Of a stretch of 59,070 nucleotides of DNA, positions 42,619 to 52,161 are shown piece by piece. The notes under the pieces are model-generated. The model did not search any database, had not been told where the DNA came from, and saw only the letters and a list, made by a program, of their open reading frames with translations. The translations under genes were made by a program, and so were the position numbers. Every line of letters begins with the position of its first letter. Within the stretch, counting starts at the first letter, position 1. The stretch is taken from positions 115,408 through 174,477 of the forward strand of contig PMUP01000025.1 of assembly GCA_003166865.1 (NCBI GenBank), in the 5' to 3' direction. The stretch is from Bryobacterales bacterium (GTDB taxonomy: Bacteria; Acidobacteriota; Terriglobia; Bryobacterales; Bryobacteraceae).

Positions 42619-44271
42619 TTGAGGCTCGCCCCTGTCGACTACCTGATCCTGTCGCTGTATTTCGCTTTTGTCCTTTGTATCGGCTGGATCGTCAAACGCA
42701 AGGTGACAACCAGCAGCGATTTTCTGACCTCCGGCCGCTCGGTGCCGGTGTGGATCACCAGCCTGGCCTTCATCGCCGCCAATCTCGGCGCGCAGGAAGT
42801 GATCGGCATGTGCGCGTCCGGGGCGAAATACGGAATCATGACCGCGCATTTTTATTGGATCGGCGCGGTGCCGGCGATGCTGTTCGTGGGCGTTTTCATG
42901 ATGCCGTTCTACTACGGCAGCCGCGCTCGCAGCGTCCCCGAGTATCTCAAGCTGCGCTTCGATGAGAAGACGCGCGTGCTGAACGCCGTCACGTTCGCGG
43001 TGATGACCGTGTTCTCGTCCGGCATTTCCATGTACGCGCTAGGGCTGCTGTTCCAGTTGGTTCTGCACTGGAGTTTCACGGCTTCGGTGCTGCTGTCGGC
43101 CGCGATCGTTTTGGTCTACACGTTCCTGGGAGGGCTCACCAGCGCGATCTACAACGAAGTCCTACAATTCTTTCTGATCGTCCTGGGCTTTGCGCCTCTC
43201 GCGATTTTCGTGGTGATGAAGACGGGAGGCTGGAGCGGCATGGCGTCGCGATTGCCCGCGGTGATGACGCACACCTGGGCGTACACAGCGAAGGCATCCG
43301 AGAATCCGATGGGCGTGGAAGTGTTTGGTTTGGTGGCGGGGCTGGGTTTTGTGCTGTCGTTTGGCTACTGGTGCACGGATTTTCTGGTGGTGCAGCGAGC
43401 CATGGCGGCGGAATCGATGTCGGCGGCCCGGCGCACGCCCCTGATCGCTGCTTTTCCGAAAATGCTGATGCCGTTTATCGTGATTGTGCCTGGCGTCGCC
43501 GCTCTGGCGCTGTCGCACATGGCGCTGGGCTACTCGATTCCACTCAAGGCGGACGGCGGCCCGGATTACGACCAGACGCTCACGACACTGATGGCGCAAT
43601 TTTATCCTTCCGGCATGCTGGGCCTGGGCCTCACGGCGCTGATGGCTTCCTTCATGTCCGGTATGGCCGGTAACGTCACCGCGTTTAACACCGTGTGGAC
43701 CTACGACCTGTATCAAGGGCACATCCGAAAGCACGCGCCCGATTCGCATTACTTGTGGGTTGGGCGAGTGACTACCATCGTGGGCGTCGCACTGTCGGTG
43801 GCCACGGCGTATATGGCGAGCCACTTCAACAACATCATGGATTTTCTGCAACTGGTGTTCGGCTTCGTCAACGCGCCGTTGTTTGCGACATTTTTACTGG
43901 GAATGTTTTGGAAGCGCGCCACTGGCCACGGCGCTTTCGCGGGCTTGCTGGCGGGGACGGCCGCGGCTGCCGCGACGCACGGCTTAACGCTCGCCGAAAA
44001 CAAGGGTGGATGGCTGGGAGCGACGCTGCACACGTTTCCCTCCAGCATGGCGCAGAACTTCTGGATCGCCATCTTCGCGTGGTCGACGTGTTTCCTGGTG
44101 ACCGTGGTGGTGAGCCTGATGTCGGCGCCGAAAGCGGAATCGGCGCTTCACAATCTCGTCTATGGGCTCACTGATATCCCGCATGAAGATGTGCCCTGGT
44201 ATAAGCGGCCAGCGCCGGTGGCCCTGATCGTAGTGGCGGCGCTGGCAGTGTTGAATGTGGTGTTCTGGTGA
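42619..44271 (+). CDS. Sodium/solute symporter (SSS family)
   Basis: A 550-residue transporter with about 13 hydrophobic segments. Family marks: FLTSGRSVPVWITSLAFIAANLGAQEVIG (near 36-64, quoted here in part: FLTSGRSVPVWITS), YSIPLKADGG, and MASFMSGMAGNVTAFNTVW near 344-362 (Na+ site region). It carries Na+ with a solute that cannot be named from the sequence. The start is a TTG at 42619, since no ATG is available before the first helix; TAGACT ends 9 bases before it. Its stop overlaps the ATG of a small membrane protein gene (TGATG). Confidence 0.92.
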   Translation: MRLAPVDYLILSLYFAFVLCIGWIVKRKVTTSSDFLTSGRSVPVWITSLAFIAANLGAQEVIGMCASGAKYGIMTAHFYWIGAVPAMLFVGVFMMPFYYGSRARSVPEYLKLRFDEKTRVLNAVTFAVMTVFSSGISMYALGLLFQLVLHWSFTASVLLSAAIVLVYTFLGGLTSAIYNEVLQFFLIVLGFAPLAIFVVMKTGGWSGMASRLPAVMTHTWAYTAKASENPMGVEVFGLVAGLGFVLSFGYWCTDFLVVQRAMAAESMSAARRTPLIAAFPKMLMPFIVIVPGVAALALSHMALGYSIPLKADGGPDYDQTLTTLMAQFYPSGMLGLGLTALMASFMSGMAGNVTAFNTVWTYDLYQGHIRKHAPDSHYLWVGRVTTIVGVALSVATAYMASHFNNIMDFLQLVFGFVNAPLFATFLLGMFWKRATGHGAFAGLLAGTAAAAATHGLTLAENKGGWLGATLHTFPSSMAQNFWIAIFAWSTCFLVTVVVSLMSAPKAESALHNLVYGLTDIPHEDVPWYKRPAPVALIVVAALAVLNVVFW

Positions 44272-44456
44272 TGAGCGATCTGCGCGTTTCGATTGGCGGG
44301 TTTTTCGTGCTGGTGGGCGCGATCGTGAGCGCTACGGGTCTGATCGCGGATTATCGCGCCCCACTCGATTTTGCCAACGTCGATCTCTATTGCGGCGTCT
44401 CGATGCTGATTTTTGGAGCCGTGATGTTGTGGCTGGCGTGGCGCAAGGCGCGATGA
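44271..44456 (+). CDS. Small two-helix membrane protein
   Basis: A 61-residue protein with two hydrophobic segments (about 7-24, ISGGFFV-type; about 40-57, CGVSMLIFGAVMLWLAW) and a basic C-terminus. It is coupled on both sides: one-base overlap with the symporter stop, four-base overlap with the methyltransferase start. It may be a symporter subunit or regulator, which is inference from position. No family recognised. Confidence 0.75.
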   Translation: MSDLRVSIGGFFVLVGAIVSATGLIADYRAPLDFANVDLYCGVSMLIFGAVMLWLAWRKAR

Positions 44457-45247
44457 AAACCGCGCGGCCTGCAACTGGAGCGCCGGCTGGTTCGGACGCG
44501 GTGCTGCAGCGCGAACTGGCCTATTACGAAAACCTTTACAGCACTTATGGCCCGGGCCTTTTCGCCCAGCCCGGTGTGGTTTTATTTCGCGAGTATCTCG
44601 CGCGTAGAATACTGCGCGCTACCGGCGCCGGCGCTGAATCGCGAGTGTTGAGCATTGGCTGCGGCATCGGTGACACGGAGTTGCTGCTGGCGCCCCATGT
44701 CGCGCACGTCACGGGCATCGATCTTTCACCCGCGGCGATTGCGGAAGCGCGGCGGGCGGCGTCCGCTCGAAGGGTAACTAACGTTCAATTTGTGGCCGGG
44801 ACCTGGCAAACCGCGGCTCTCGGAGAAGAGCCGTTCGATGCGGTGGTGGCGATCTTCTTCCTGCATCACTTGCCGGATAAAGACCTGGCGGCGTTTCCCA
44901 TCCAACTCATGCGACTGTTGCGCCCTGGCGGCGTCTTCTACGCGCTGGACCCGAGCGCCCGGCGCCTGTCGGGTTTCCTTGGCCAGCTACTGGTTCCCAA
45001 GCTGATGGAGAAGTATCAGACTGAAGACGAGCGCCAGCTGTTGCCGCACTCGACAGCCGCGCCGTTCAGAGCCGCGGGCTTTCGCACCGCGACACGCTGG
45101 TTCGATTTCGCGTCCACGCCACTGGCCGGATTGTTCCCGTCCTGGGCCGCCGGGTATCGGCTGGCGCGCGCGTTGGACGAAGCACTCACGCGCGTGCCGT
45201 TGCTGCGCGAACTCAGCAGCAACTTCGAACTAATCGCGCGACGCTAA
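44453..45247 (+). CDS. Class I SAM-dependent methyltransferase
   Basis: A 264-residue protein with the SAM-binding loop RVLSIGCGIGDTELL (about 63-77), the acidic end of strand 2 in VTGIDLSPAAIAEA, and motif IV in FDAVVAIFFLHHLPDKD. The post-core LRPGGVFYALDP is standard. I chose the ATG at 44453, which overlaps the stop of the small membrane protein (ATGA). Substrate unknown; it resembles ubiquinone/menaquinone-type methyltransferases only in the general fold. Confidence 0.9.
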   Translation: MKTARPATGAPAGSDAVLQRELAYYENLYSTYGPGLFAQPGVVLFREYLARRILRATGAGAESRVLSIGCGIGDTELLLAPHVAHVTGIDLSPAAIAEARRAASARRVTNVQFVAGTWQTAALGEEPFDAVVAIFFLHHLPDKDLAAFPIQLMRLLRPGGVFYALDPSARRLSGFLGQLLVPKLMEKYQTEDERQLLPHSTAAPFRAAGFRTATRWFDFASTPLAGLFPSWAAGYRLARALDEALTRVPLLRELSSNFELIARR

Positions 45248-45287
45248 CCGCGCGGCCTTTGCCTCCGGCGGCAAGAAGCAACTTTCA

Positions 45288-47207
45288 CTAACGCCCGCGC
45301 ACCGCGTCTGGGAGCGACACATGGTTGTCTTCGAGAATCGTGCCCGTCGCCCGCTCCAGAGCCGCCCGCGCTTTCAAATACGCGCTTTTCGCGACCACCA
45401 CCGTGGATCTGGCCTGCGCCAGATAGCTCTCATATTGAATGATGAAAAAGCTGGTGGATGCGCCGACTTCAAACTTGGCCTGCTCGGCCTCGAGCGACTC
45501 TTGCTGCAGGGCCTGCGTTTGCACGGCCGCTTGGTAGGATGCACGGGCGCGCCGCATGGCGATCACCGCGTCCTCCACTTCGAGCTGCGCCTGCTTGCGT
45601 AGCTGCTGTTGCAGGACCTGGCTCTGCCGCAGCAGGATCTCGTCGCGCGTGACGTCGGCCTGCGCGATGCGGTTGCGCAGCGGCAAAGTAATATTGAGGC
45701 CCACTCCGTAGGTGGGATATTTGCGCGTGGCAAGCTGTTCCAGCGCGCCGCCGTAGCCGCCCAGCAGAGGCGAGTCGATGGGTGGCACTAAGGGATTCAG
45801 TTGAGCGGCCAGCGCGCTGTTTTGAGCGGTGCCCACCAGATCGATTTCCGGCCGCAGTCCGTTGCGCGAGCCCTGCAAACTGATTTGCGTGTTCTCCACC
45901 TGGACGCCGGCCTGAGCCAAATCGGGCCGATTGGCGAACGCCAACGAGAGCAAGTCTTGCAGGGGGCGAGTGTCCTCCGTTCCAGGAACGTCGATTGAAT
46001 CGGTGGGGATAATGCGCGCGTTCAGCACCTCGGGATCGTTGTCAGTGCGGCGCGTGATTATGTTCTTTACGATCGCTTCCTGCTCTTCGAGCAGCCCGCG
46101 CGAGTCGATCAGATCCTGGCGGATGGAATACACCTGCGCATTGGCGCGCGTCTGTTCAATGGGCGCCTGGGTGCCTTCCTCCACCTCAGCCTTGGTATCG
46201 CTGAAGAGTTTCTCGGCCGAAGCCAGAGTCTCTTCCTTCACCTTCACGTCTTCATACAGGGCCACCAGATCCGTATACAGGCGCACCACGCCGTAGATCG
46301 TGGCGATGAGCTGCTGCTGCACCAGAAGACTGGCGATCTTTTGCTCGTTTTTCGAGATCCGTATGAAGCGGCGATTCACGGCCAGGCCGAATCCGCGCAG
46401 CAACGGCTGGGTCACCGTGAATCCGAGGCTGGAGGTCGTGTAGGGGCTAAAGGCGCTTTGAAGAGAGTTGGTTGTGTAGCGGGCGTTGTCGAACCCCACG
46501 TTGAGTTCCGTGCCCGGCCCAAAGCCTTGCGTGTAGCCTGCGTTGGCGTTGGTGGTGTTTCCGGTGAGCGCGTTGGTCCCGTACGCCAGCGGATCGGTGT
46601 CAGGAGTGCTCGTATGGGTCCAATTAACTTGGCCGGTCAGCGCGGGGTCAAAGTGCGGAATCGCCGGACCCGTGGAGAGCGGAACGGTCTGGAGCAGCGC
46701 GAGATTGTCTTGCTGCTCGGCTAGCGCTCCAAGCTCGGACGGATTGGTAGGAACCGATCCCGCGGTGATGGTAGGCGTCGCCGCCGCTGTTACCAGAGGG
46801 CTGTCCGGTCCGCCCACACCCACTGGCGCTTCAAACACATTGTAGGTCAGTCCTCGCGGCACTCCGCCGCCTTTGGTGCGCAGCAGCTCCGTATCGGCGG
46901 CCGGCAAGGAATAACGCTCGAGTTCGATATCGAGATTGTTTTCGATGGCCAGCGCGATGGCGTCCGAAAGCGAAAGATAAATATTGCCCGATCGCAGAAC
47001 CTGGCGAATCCGCGGCGAATTGGACAGATCCAAGGGCGCGATGGGATGTTCCACATAAGGGTTCTTCAACCAGGCGGGGACCTCCGCCGGGACGCCGTCC
47101 GGGGCGAGCAGGAGCAAACAGAGAAATACGGCGCTGAGCTTTTTCATGCTGATCTTATTCATACTGATCTTATTCATGCTGATCTTATTCATGCTGATCT
47201 TATTCAT
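45288..47207 (-). CDS. TolC-family outer membrane protein with repeated start codons
   Basis: Outer membrane channel of the second RND pump, about 619-639 residues depending on start. Signal peptide: MKKLSAVFLCLLLLAPDGVPA, preceded by up to four MNKIS units. Two TolC repeats follow (LSLSDAIALAIENNLDIELERY near the start of the mature part, given here as LSLSDAIALAIENN; LLSLAFANRPDLAQAGVQVE), with a long Gln/Ala-rich helix near the end. The start was set at the first repeat ATG (47207), with GGAAG about 10 bases upstream; any of five in-frame ATGs could serve. It follows the adaptor gene on the same mRNA. Confidence 0.92.
   Translation of the reverse strand: MNKISMNKISMNKISMNKISMKKLSAVFLCLLLLAPDGVPAEVPAWLKNPYVEHPIAPLDLSNSPRIRQVLRSGNIYLSLSDAIALAIENNLDIELERYSLPAADTELLRTKGGGVPRGLTYNVFEAPVGVGGPDSPLVTAAATPTITAGSVPTNPSELGALAEQQDNLALLQTVPLSTGPAIPHFDPALTGQVNWTHTSTPDTDPLAYGTNALTGNTTNANAGYTQGFGPGTELNVGFDNARYTTNSLQSAFSPYTTSSLGFTVTQPLLRGFGLAVNRRFIRISKNEQKIASLLVQQQLIATIYGVVRLYTDLVALYEDVKVKEETLASAEKLFSDTKAEVEEGTQAPIEQTRANAQVYSIRQDLIDSRGLLEEQEAIVKNIITRRTDNDPEVLNARIIPTDSIDVPGTEDTRPLQDLLSLAFANRPDLAQAGVQVENTQISLQGSRNGLRPEIDLVGTAQNSALAAQLNPLVPPIDSPLLGGYGGALEQLATRKYPTYGVGLNITLPLRNRIAQADVTRDEILLRQSQVLQQQLRKQAQLEVEDAVIAMRRARASYQAAVQTQALQQESLEAEQAKFEVGASTSFFIIQYESYLAQARSTVVVAKSAYLKARAALERATGTILEDNHVSLPDAVRGR
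47133..47207 (-). repeat. 15-base tandem repeat carrying the start codon
   Basis: Four copies of ATGAATAAGATCAGC (one with a final T) in 47148-47207 and a fifth, ATGAAAAAGCTCAGC (47133-47147), which is the native start of the signal peptide. Each copy starts with ATG and keeps the frame. The array probably grew from the last copy by duplication. Confidence 0.9.
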
Positions 47208-47294
47208 GGTGGAGTTGCTTCCAAGCACGCCGCCTACGATACGCGCGGCGATACGTGTTCTTTCAGAGTACGGCAGAGGAGAGCAAGGCACGAG

Positions 47295-48692
47295 CTAGCG
47301 CGAGCGTTTGGGTCCGCCTGCATCGCCCGTTGCCACGAAGACCGGATGAACTTTCACGCCTTCCTGGACTGAATCGTTTGGATTCGCGATCACCCGTTGC
47401 CCGGCGCTCAGTCCCGAAAGGATCTCGATTTGGCTGCCATAATCCCGGCCGACGGTGACGCGCTGGAAATGAACGGCGTTGTTGGAGTCGAGCGCGGCCA
47501 CCATGGTTCCCTCCGGGCGCACCGAGAGGGTGTCGCTGGGAAGCAGCAGCGGCGGATCTTTCCGCGGAAGATGCAGGTCCACCTCAACGTACATGCCAGG
47601 CAGCAGCTTGCCTTCCGGATTCGGCACCTGAACCTCCACCAGCAGGGTTCGGCTGGCCGGATCCAAAGCGTTCGCCGTGCGCGTGACGGCGCCGGAGAAC
47701 TTGCGCTCCGGAAGCTCGGGCGTGGCAAGCGACGCCATTTGTCCGACGCGCACGTCCGAAGCGCTGGCTTGCGGGACGTTCAAGAAAGTGCGAAGAAGAT
47801 TGGTTTGTGCAATGCGAAACAGCATCGTACTGCCGGTATTAACCAGCGTTCCGACATCCACGTTGCGCAAGGTCACCACGCCCGCGAAAGGCGCTTTCAC
47901 CTTGAGATAGCCCTGCATGTCGGTTAACCGCGCAAGATTCGCCTGCATGGCGGCGATATTTCCTGTGGCGGCGTCCACGGCCCGCTCGAGCGCCTTGACG
48001 TTGGCGGATTGGGCCTGGAATTGCGCCTGATACTGATCGTTCTCCTGCTTGGAAACCGCGCCGCGCTTCACCAGATTATCCCAGCGCGTAGCGGTTACCT
48101 TGGCGATCGACTCGTTGGCTTTCCCCTGGTCCAGCGCGGCATTGGAGCGCTCCAGATCGGACTGCGATTGTTCCAAGGCGGCCTGCGCCTGGCGCACTTG
48201 TTGATCCAGCTCCGGCGCTTCAACATCGGCCAGGAGCTGGCCGGCGGTGACGTGATCGCCGATGTCCACGTAACGGCTCTTCACATAACCTGATGCGCGC
48301 GCGAGAATCGGCGCTTCCGTGACGGCCTGAATATTGCCCGGCAGCACCAGGTCGCCAATCGTGGATGCGTTCTTCGCCGCAACCACGGTCACCTCGGGCA
48401 GCGACTCGCTGGCCGCGCTGGCTTCGGCCGTGATCTGCATGTCCCGGCGATGATGGGGAATATAGCCGCCAAAGAATGCCGCCAGAAAGATGGCTGCCGC
48501 CAGCAGCAGCAATAACGCAATCCTGCCGCCGGAAGGCCGTTTGGGATGCTCCAGCGCGGAGTGCGCACCAGTGGGTTTGTTTTGCTCCAGCTGCCGCTTC
48601 AGCCGCTCGATTTCGGCGCGCAGCTCTTCTTCGGTGGCCGTCGTGGACCGCTCGGGCGGGTTGTCGGGTTCGTCAATGGTCGATGATGTCAT
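47295..48692 (-). CDS. RND pump periplasmic adaptor (membrane fusion protein)
   Basis: A 465-residue adaptor linking permease and TolC channel. A cytoplasmic helical N-terminus (EELRAEIERLKRQLEQ, 22-37) leads to a membrane helix (about 55-77), then lipoyl half-motifs (ILARASGYVKSRYVDIGDHV; LADVEAPELDQQV and VKAPFAGVVTLRNVDVGTLV), a coiled-coil hairpin (about 150-250) and the beta-barrel/C-terminal domain. The ATG at 48692 gives MTSSTIDE. It sits 20 bases after the permease stop. N-terminal coiled coil in the cytoplasm is an unusual addition for this family. Confidence 0.93.
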   Translation of the reverse strand: MTSSTIDEPDNPPERSTTATEEELRAEIERLKRQLEQNKPTGAHSALEHPKRPSGGRIALLLLLAAAIFLAAFFGGYIPHHRRDMQITAEASAASESLPEVTVVAAKNASTIGDLVLPGNIQAVTEAPILARASGYVKSRYVDIGDHVTAGQLLADVEAPELDQQVRQAQAALEQSQSDLERSNAALDQGKANESIAKVTATRWDNLVKRGAVSKQENDQYQAQFQAQSANVKALERAVDAATGNIAAMQANLARLTDMQGYLKVKAPFAGVVTLRNVDVGTLVNTGSTMLFRIAQTNLLRTFLNVPQASASDVRVGQMASLATPELPERKFSGAVTRTANALDPASRTLLVEVQVPNPEGKLLPGMYVEVDLHLPRKDPPLLLPSDTLSVRPEGTMVAALDSNNAVHFQRVTVGRDYGSQIEILSGLSAGQRVIANPNDSVQEGVKVHPVFVATGDAGGPKRSR

Positions 48693-48711
48693 CTCGATTT
48701 TAAAGGGCAAT

Positions 48712-51700
48712 TTAAAAAATTTGAAATTCGGATTCGAGCAGCCCTTCGCGCTCTTCTTCCTGGATCTGCCGGTCGTGGTCGATAGGCGCCTCGGTGCGCA
48801 AGTAGCTATAGACGATCGGCACAATCAGCAATGTCGTCACGGTGGCCAGCAGCAACCCGCCTATAACGGCCCGGCCCAGCGGCGAGTTCTGCTCGGCGCC
48901 CTCGCCGATTCCGAGCGCCATCGGAAGCATTCCGAGAATCATGGCGGACGCGGTCATCAGCACCGGACGCAGCCGCGTGTATCCGGCGGAAAGCGCCGCC
49001 GCTCGCGCGCCTTTGCCTTCCATTCTTTCGTCATTTGCGAAGACGACCATTAGAATACTGTTGGCGGTGGCCACTCCAATGCACATGATGGCGCCCATCA
49101 ACGACGGTACATTCAGGGTCGTTTGCGTCACGTACAGCATCCATAGAATGCCGGCCAGGGCGCCGGGCAGGGCACTCAGAATGATGAACGGATCCACCCA
49201 GGACTGAAAATTGACTGCCATTAACAGATATACCAGAACGATGGCCGCGAGGAGACCCAGGCCCAGCCGATAGAAGGAACTTTGCATGGTGGCGGCCTGC
49301 CCGCGCAGAAAGACTTCCGTGGTATTGGGAAGTTTGGTCTCGCGAATGATCTTCTCCACTTGCGAGGCCACTCCGCCCAAGTCCCTGCGGTCGATATTGG
49401 CGTACACGTCAAAGACCGGCTGCACGTTGTAATGATTCGCGATCTCGGGGCCGCTGCTGTGTTCGATGGTGGCCATGTTTGACAGCAATTGCGTTTGATA
49501 AGGCAGCGTGCCGGGATTGGCGTACGCCGCCGAGCTTTGATTCGGCGCCGCTCCGGTGGAGGCGTCGCCCTGATTGGCCGCGCCGGCCGTGGAGCCGGGA
49601 GTGTTGAAAGCCTCGGCCGCGCCCGCGATGGAGATCGGCGTTCGCATCAGCTTGTCGAGCGAATCCAGCTTGTATTGCGGGGTCTGGATCAGTACGTTGT
49701 AGCTTACGCCGTTCTTCCAGTTGAGCCAGAAGCTCGGAGCAACCTGACTGGTGCCGCTGAGGGAAATCAGCAAGCTGCTGGCGACGTCTTTCTGTGTGAG
49801 GCCGAGCTGCCCCGCCTTGACGCGATCCACGTTGATGCGCAGTTCGGGTGCGTCCACTACTTGATGCACGTGAACGTCAACAGCGCCGGGAATCCGTGCG
49901 ATGCGCTCGGAGAAATGCTGGGCGATCGCGTAATTTGGTCCGGCGTCGCGGCCGGTGACTTGCACGTCGATGGGAGCCGGCAGCCCGGAGTTGAGAATCT
50001 GGTTGGTGATATTGGCCGCTTCGAAGAAGAAGACGATGTCGGGAAACTTCTCGCGCAGCCGCTTGCGCAGGCGTTGGGTGGTGAGGTCGGTGGGGGGATG
50101 GTCCTTGGTCATCGAAATGAGGATGTCGCCGTCGTTGTTGCCGATGGCCGCGCTGTCTCCAAAAGCCAGATTGAACCCGCCTGGGGGCACGCCGATGTTG
50201 TCGAGAATTGTGTCCAACTCGCCCGCCGGGATCACGTTGCGGATTTCTTTTTCAATCTCAGCGAAGATCAGCTCCGTTTTCTCGATGCGCGTCCCAGCCG
50301 GCGCTTGTGCGTGCAAACGAATCTGCCCGGAATCCACGGTGGGGAAGAAATCCCTGCCCACCAGGTAGACCAAACCCAGGGAGCCCAACGAAAAAATCAG
50401 GAACACGGAGAGAACGGCGGGACGATGATCCAGCGCCCAGTCGAGCAATCCCGTGTAGGCCGCGCGAAAACGCTCAAACCGGCGATTGAAAGCGAAATGG
50501 ATGCGCCAGATCAGGGGATGGCCTTCGGCGGTTCCGCCTTCTCCGTGCTCGCCGCTGCGATACATATCCACTTCCGGCTTCAGCATGTAGTGCACCATGG
50601 TGGGAATCAGCGTGCGCGACAACATATAGGATGCGAGCATCGCGAAAACCACGGCCAGCGCGAGCGGCGTAAACAGAAACTTGGCGGCGCCCGTCAAAAG
50701 CAGAACCGGTGCGAACACAATGCAGATGGAAAGAGTGGAAACAAACGCCGGGATCGCGATCTGTTGCGCGCCATCCAGCACCGCGCGCACCAATGGCTTT
50801 TTCATCGCCAGATTGCGGTGCGTATTCTCAATCTCCACGGTGGCGTCATCCACCAAAATGCCGACCGCCAGCGCCAGCCCGCCCAGCGTCATCACGTTGA
50901 TGGTGTGGCCCATCAGGTTCAAGATGATCAGCGAAGTCAAAATGGAGAGCGGAATGGAGATGCAAACGATCACCGTGCTGCGCCAGCTCCCCAGAAACAG
51001 CAGGATCATCAAGCCGGTGAGCAGAGCGGCTATGGCCGCTTCCCTCACCACGCCGTTAATGGATGCGCGCACGAACAGCGATTGATCGAAGAGCTCCCGT
51101 ATCTTCAACCCCGGTGGCATGGCGGCTTCAATTCTGGGCAGCTGGGCCTTCACCTTATTGACGATGTCGAGCGTGGAAGCCTGGCCGTTGCGTAGAATCG
51201 TCAGCAGCGCGCCGCGCGTTCCATTGGTCCGCACAATGTTCTGTTGGACCGAGAATCCGTCGCGCACGGTGGCAACATCCCTCAGGTAGACTGTCGCGCC
51301 GTTTACCGTCTTGATCGGCAGGCCGTTCATGTCGCTGAGGAGCTCGGGACTGCTGTTAATGCGGACTGCGTACTCCGTGTCGCCAACCTTGATGGTGCCG
51401 GCCGGAAGGATCAGGTTTTGCAGATTGAACGCGTTCGACACGTCGATCGCCGATAGCTGTTTGGCGTACAGCGCATTCGGATCGAGATCCACCACTACCT
51501 GGCGCTGCTTGCCGCCGTACGGACTCGGCACCGCGGCGCCCTGAACCGTGGCCAGCGGAGTCCGGATGAAGTTCTGGGCCAAGTCGAAGATTTCCTCCTC
51601 GCTCAGCGTTTTACTTTCCAGGCCCAATTGGAGTATTGGCACGCTGGACGCGTCGTACTTGATGATGCTCGGTGGATAAATCCCGGGCGGCATGGCGCGC

Positions 51701-52050
51701 GTCACGGAGTTCGATTGCGCCGTGATCTGCGCCACCGCCATGTCGATCTTCACGTTCGGTTGAAAATAGACCTTGACCACCGACACGCCGTAGTAGGACT
51801 GCGACTCGATGTGCTCGATGTCGTTGACGGTTGTGGTCATGCCCCGTTCGAACACCGTGAGAACGCGGCTCTCCATTTCCGAGGGCGACATGCCAGCATA
51901 GTTCCAAACCACGCTAACGACCGGAATATCGATGAAGGGAAAAATGTCGATCGGCATGGTGATAATCGCGGTCACTCCGAGCAACAGAATGGCCAGCGAC
52001 ATCACGACAAACGTATAGGGGCGGCGGAGCGCTAGTCTGACTATCCACAT
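48712..52050 (-). CDS. RND efflux permease, complete
   Basis: A 1112-residue inner-membrane pump subunit with two sets of membrane helices and two large periplasmic loops. The proton-relay acidic pair is in GILVDDATVEIENTH (about 400-414). The N-terminus LALRRPYTFVVMSLAILLLG and PFIDIPVVSVVWNYAGMSP are typical. A Gly/Ala/Ser-rich insert (near 810-840, GSTAGAANQGDASTGAA) lies in the second porter loop and is not general in the family. Hydrophobic compound export is likely; metal-type Met residues of CusA are not apparent. It is the first gene of the permease-adaptor-TolC operon. Confidence 0.95.
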   Translation of the reverse strand: MWIVRLALRRPYTFVVMSLAILLLGVTAIITMPIDIFPFIDIPVVSVVWNYAGMSPSEMESRVLTVFERGMTTTVNDIEHIESQSYYGVSVVKVYFQPNVKIDMAVAQITAQSNSVTRAMPPGIYPPSIIKYDASSVPILQLGLESKTLSEEEIFDLAQNFIRTPLATVQGAAVPSPYGGKQRQVVVDLDPNALYAKQLSAIDVSNAFNLQNLILPAGTIKVGDTEYAVRINSSPELLSDMNGLPIKTVNGATVYLRDVATVRDGFSVQQNIVRTNGTRGALLTILRNGQASTLDIVNKVKAQLPRIEAAMPPGLKIRELFDQSLFVRASINGVVREAAIAALLTGLMILLFLGSWRSTVIVCISIPLSILTSLIILNLMGHTINVMTLGGLALAVGILVDDATVEIENTHRNLAMKKPLVRAVLDGAQQIAIPAFVSTLSICIVFAPVLLLTGAAKFLFTPLALAVVFAMLASYMLSRTLIPTMVHYMLKPEVDMYRSGEHGEGGTAEGHPLIWRIHFAFNRRFERFRAAYTGLLDWALDHRPAVLSVFLIFSLGSLGLVYLVGRDFFPTVDSGQIRLHAQAPAGTRIEKTELIFAEIEKEIRNVIPAGELDTILDNIGVPPGGFNLAFGDSAAIGNNDGDILISMTKDHPPTDLTTQRLRKRLREKFPDIVFFFEAANITNQILNSGLPAPIDVQVTGRDAGPNYAIAQHFSERIARIPGAVDVHVHQVVDAPELRINVDRVKAGQLGLTQKDVASSLLISLSGTSQVAPSFWLNWKNGVSYNVLIQTPQYKLDSLDKLMRTPISIAGAAEAFNTPGSTAGAANQGDASTGAAPNQSSAAYANPGTLPYQTQLLSNMATIEHSSGPEIANHYNVQPVFDVYANIDRRDLGGVASQVEKIIRETKLPNTTEVFLRGQAATMQSSFYRLGLGLLAAIVLVYLLMAVNFQSWVDPFIILSALPGALAGILWMLYVTQTTLNVPSLMGAIMCIGVATANSILMVVFANDERMEGKGARAAALSAGYTRLRPVLMTASAMILGMLPMALGIGEGAEQNSPLGRAVIGGLLLATVTTLLIVPIVYSYLRTEAPIDHDRQIQEEEREGLLESEFQIF

Positions 52051-52161
52051 ACACAGCTCAAGCTATATGTTAGTAAAGATGAGTAAACCCGCCCCAAGGT
52101 TAGTGGCCCTTTGGAGCTACTGGCGCCGCCGGGACTATGTATCCGATTGATCCGATGGTGC

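Noticed and set aside
47133-47207. CRISPR array
   Set aside because: The units are directly adjacent with no spacers and lie in a coding frame; it is a tandem repeat.
49489-51195. A 568-codon open frame opposite the RND permease gene
   Set aside because: Arg/His/Gly-rich translation with no motif; the opposite strand carries a full RND protein with all family marks.
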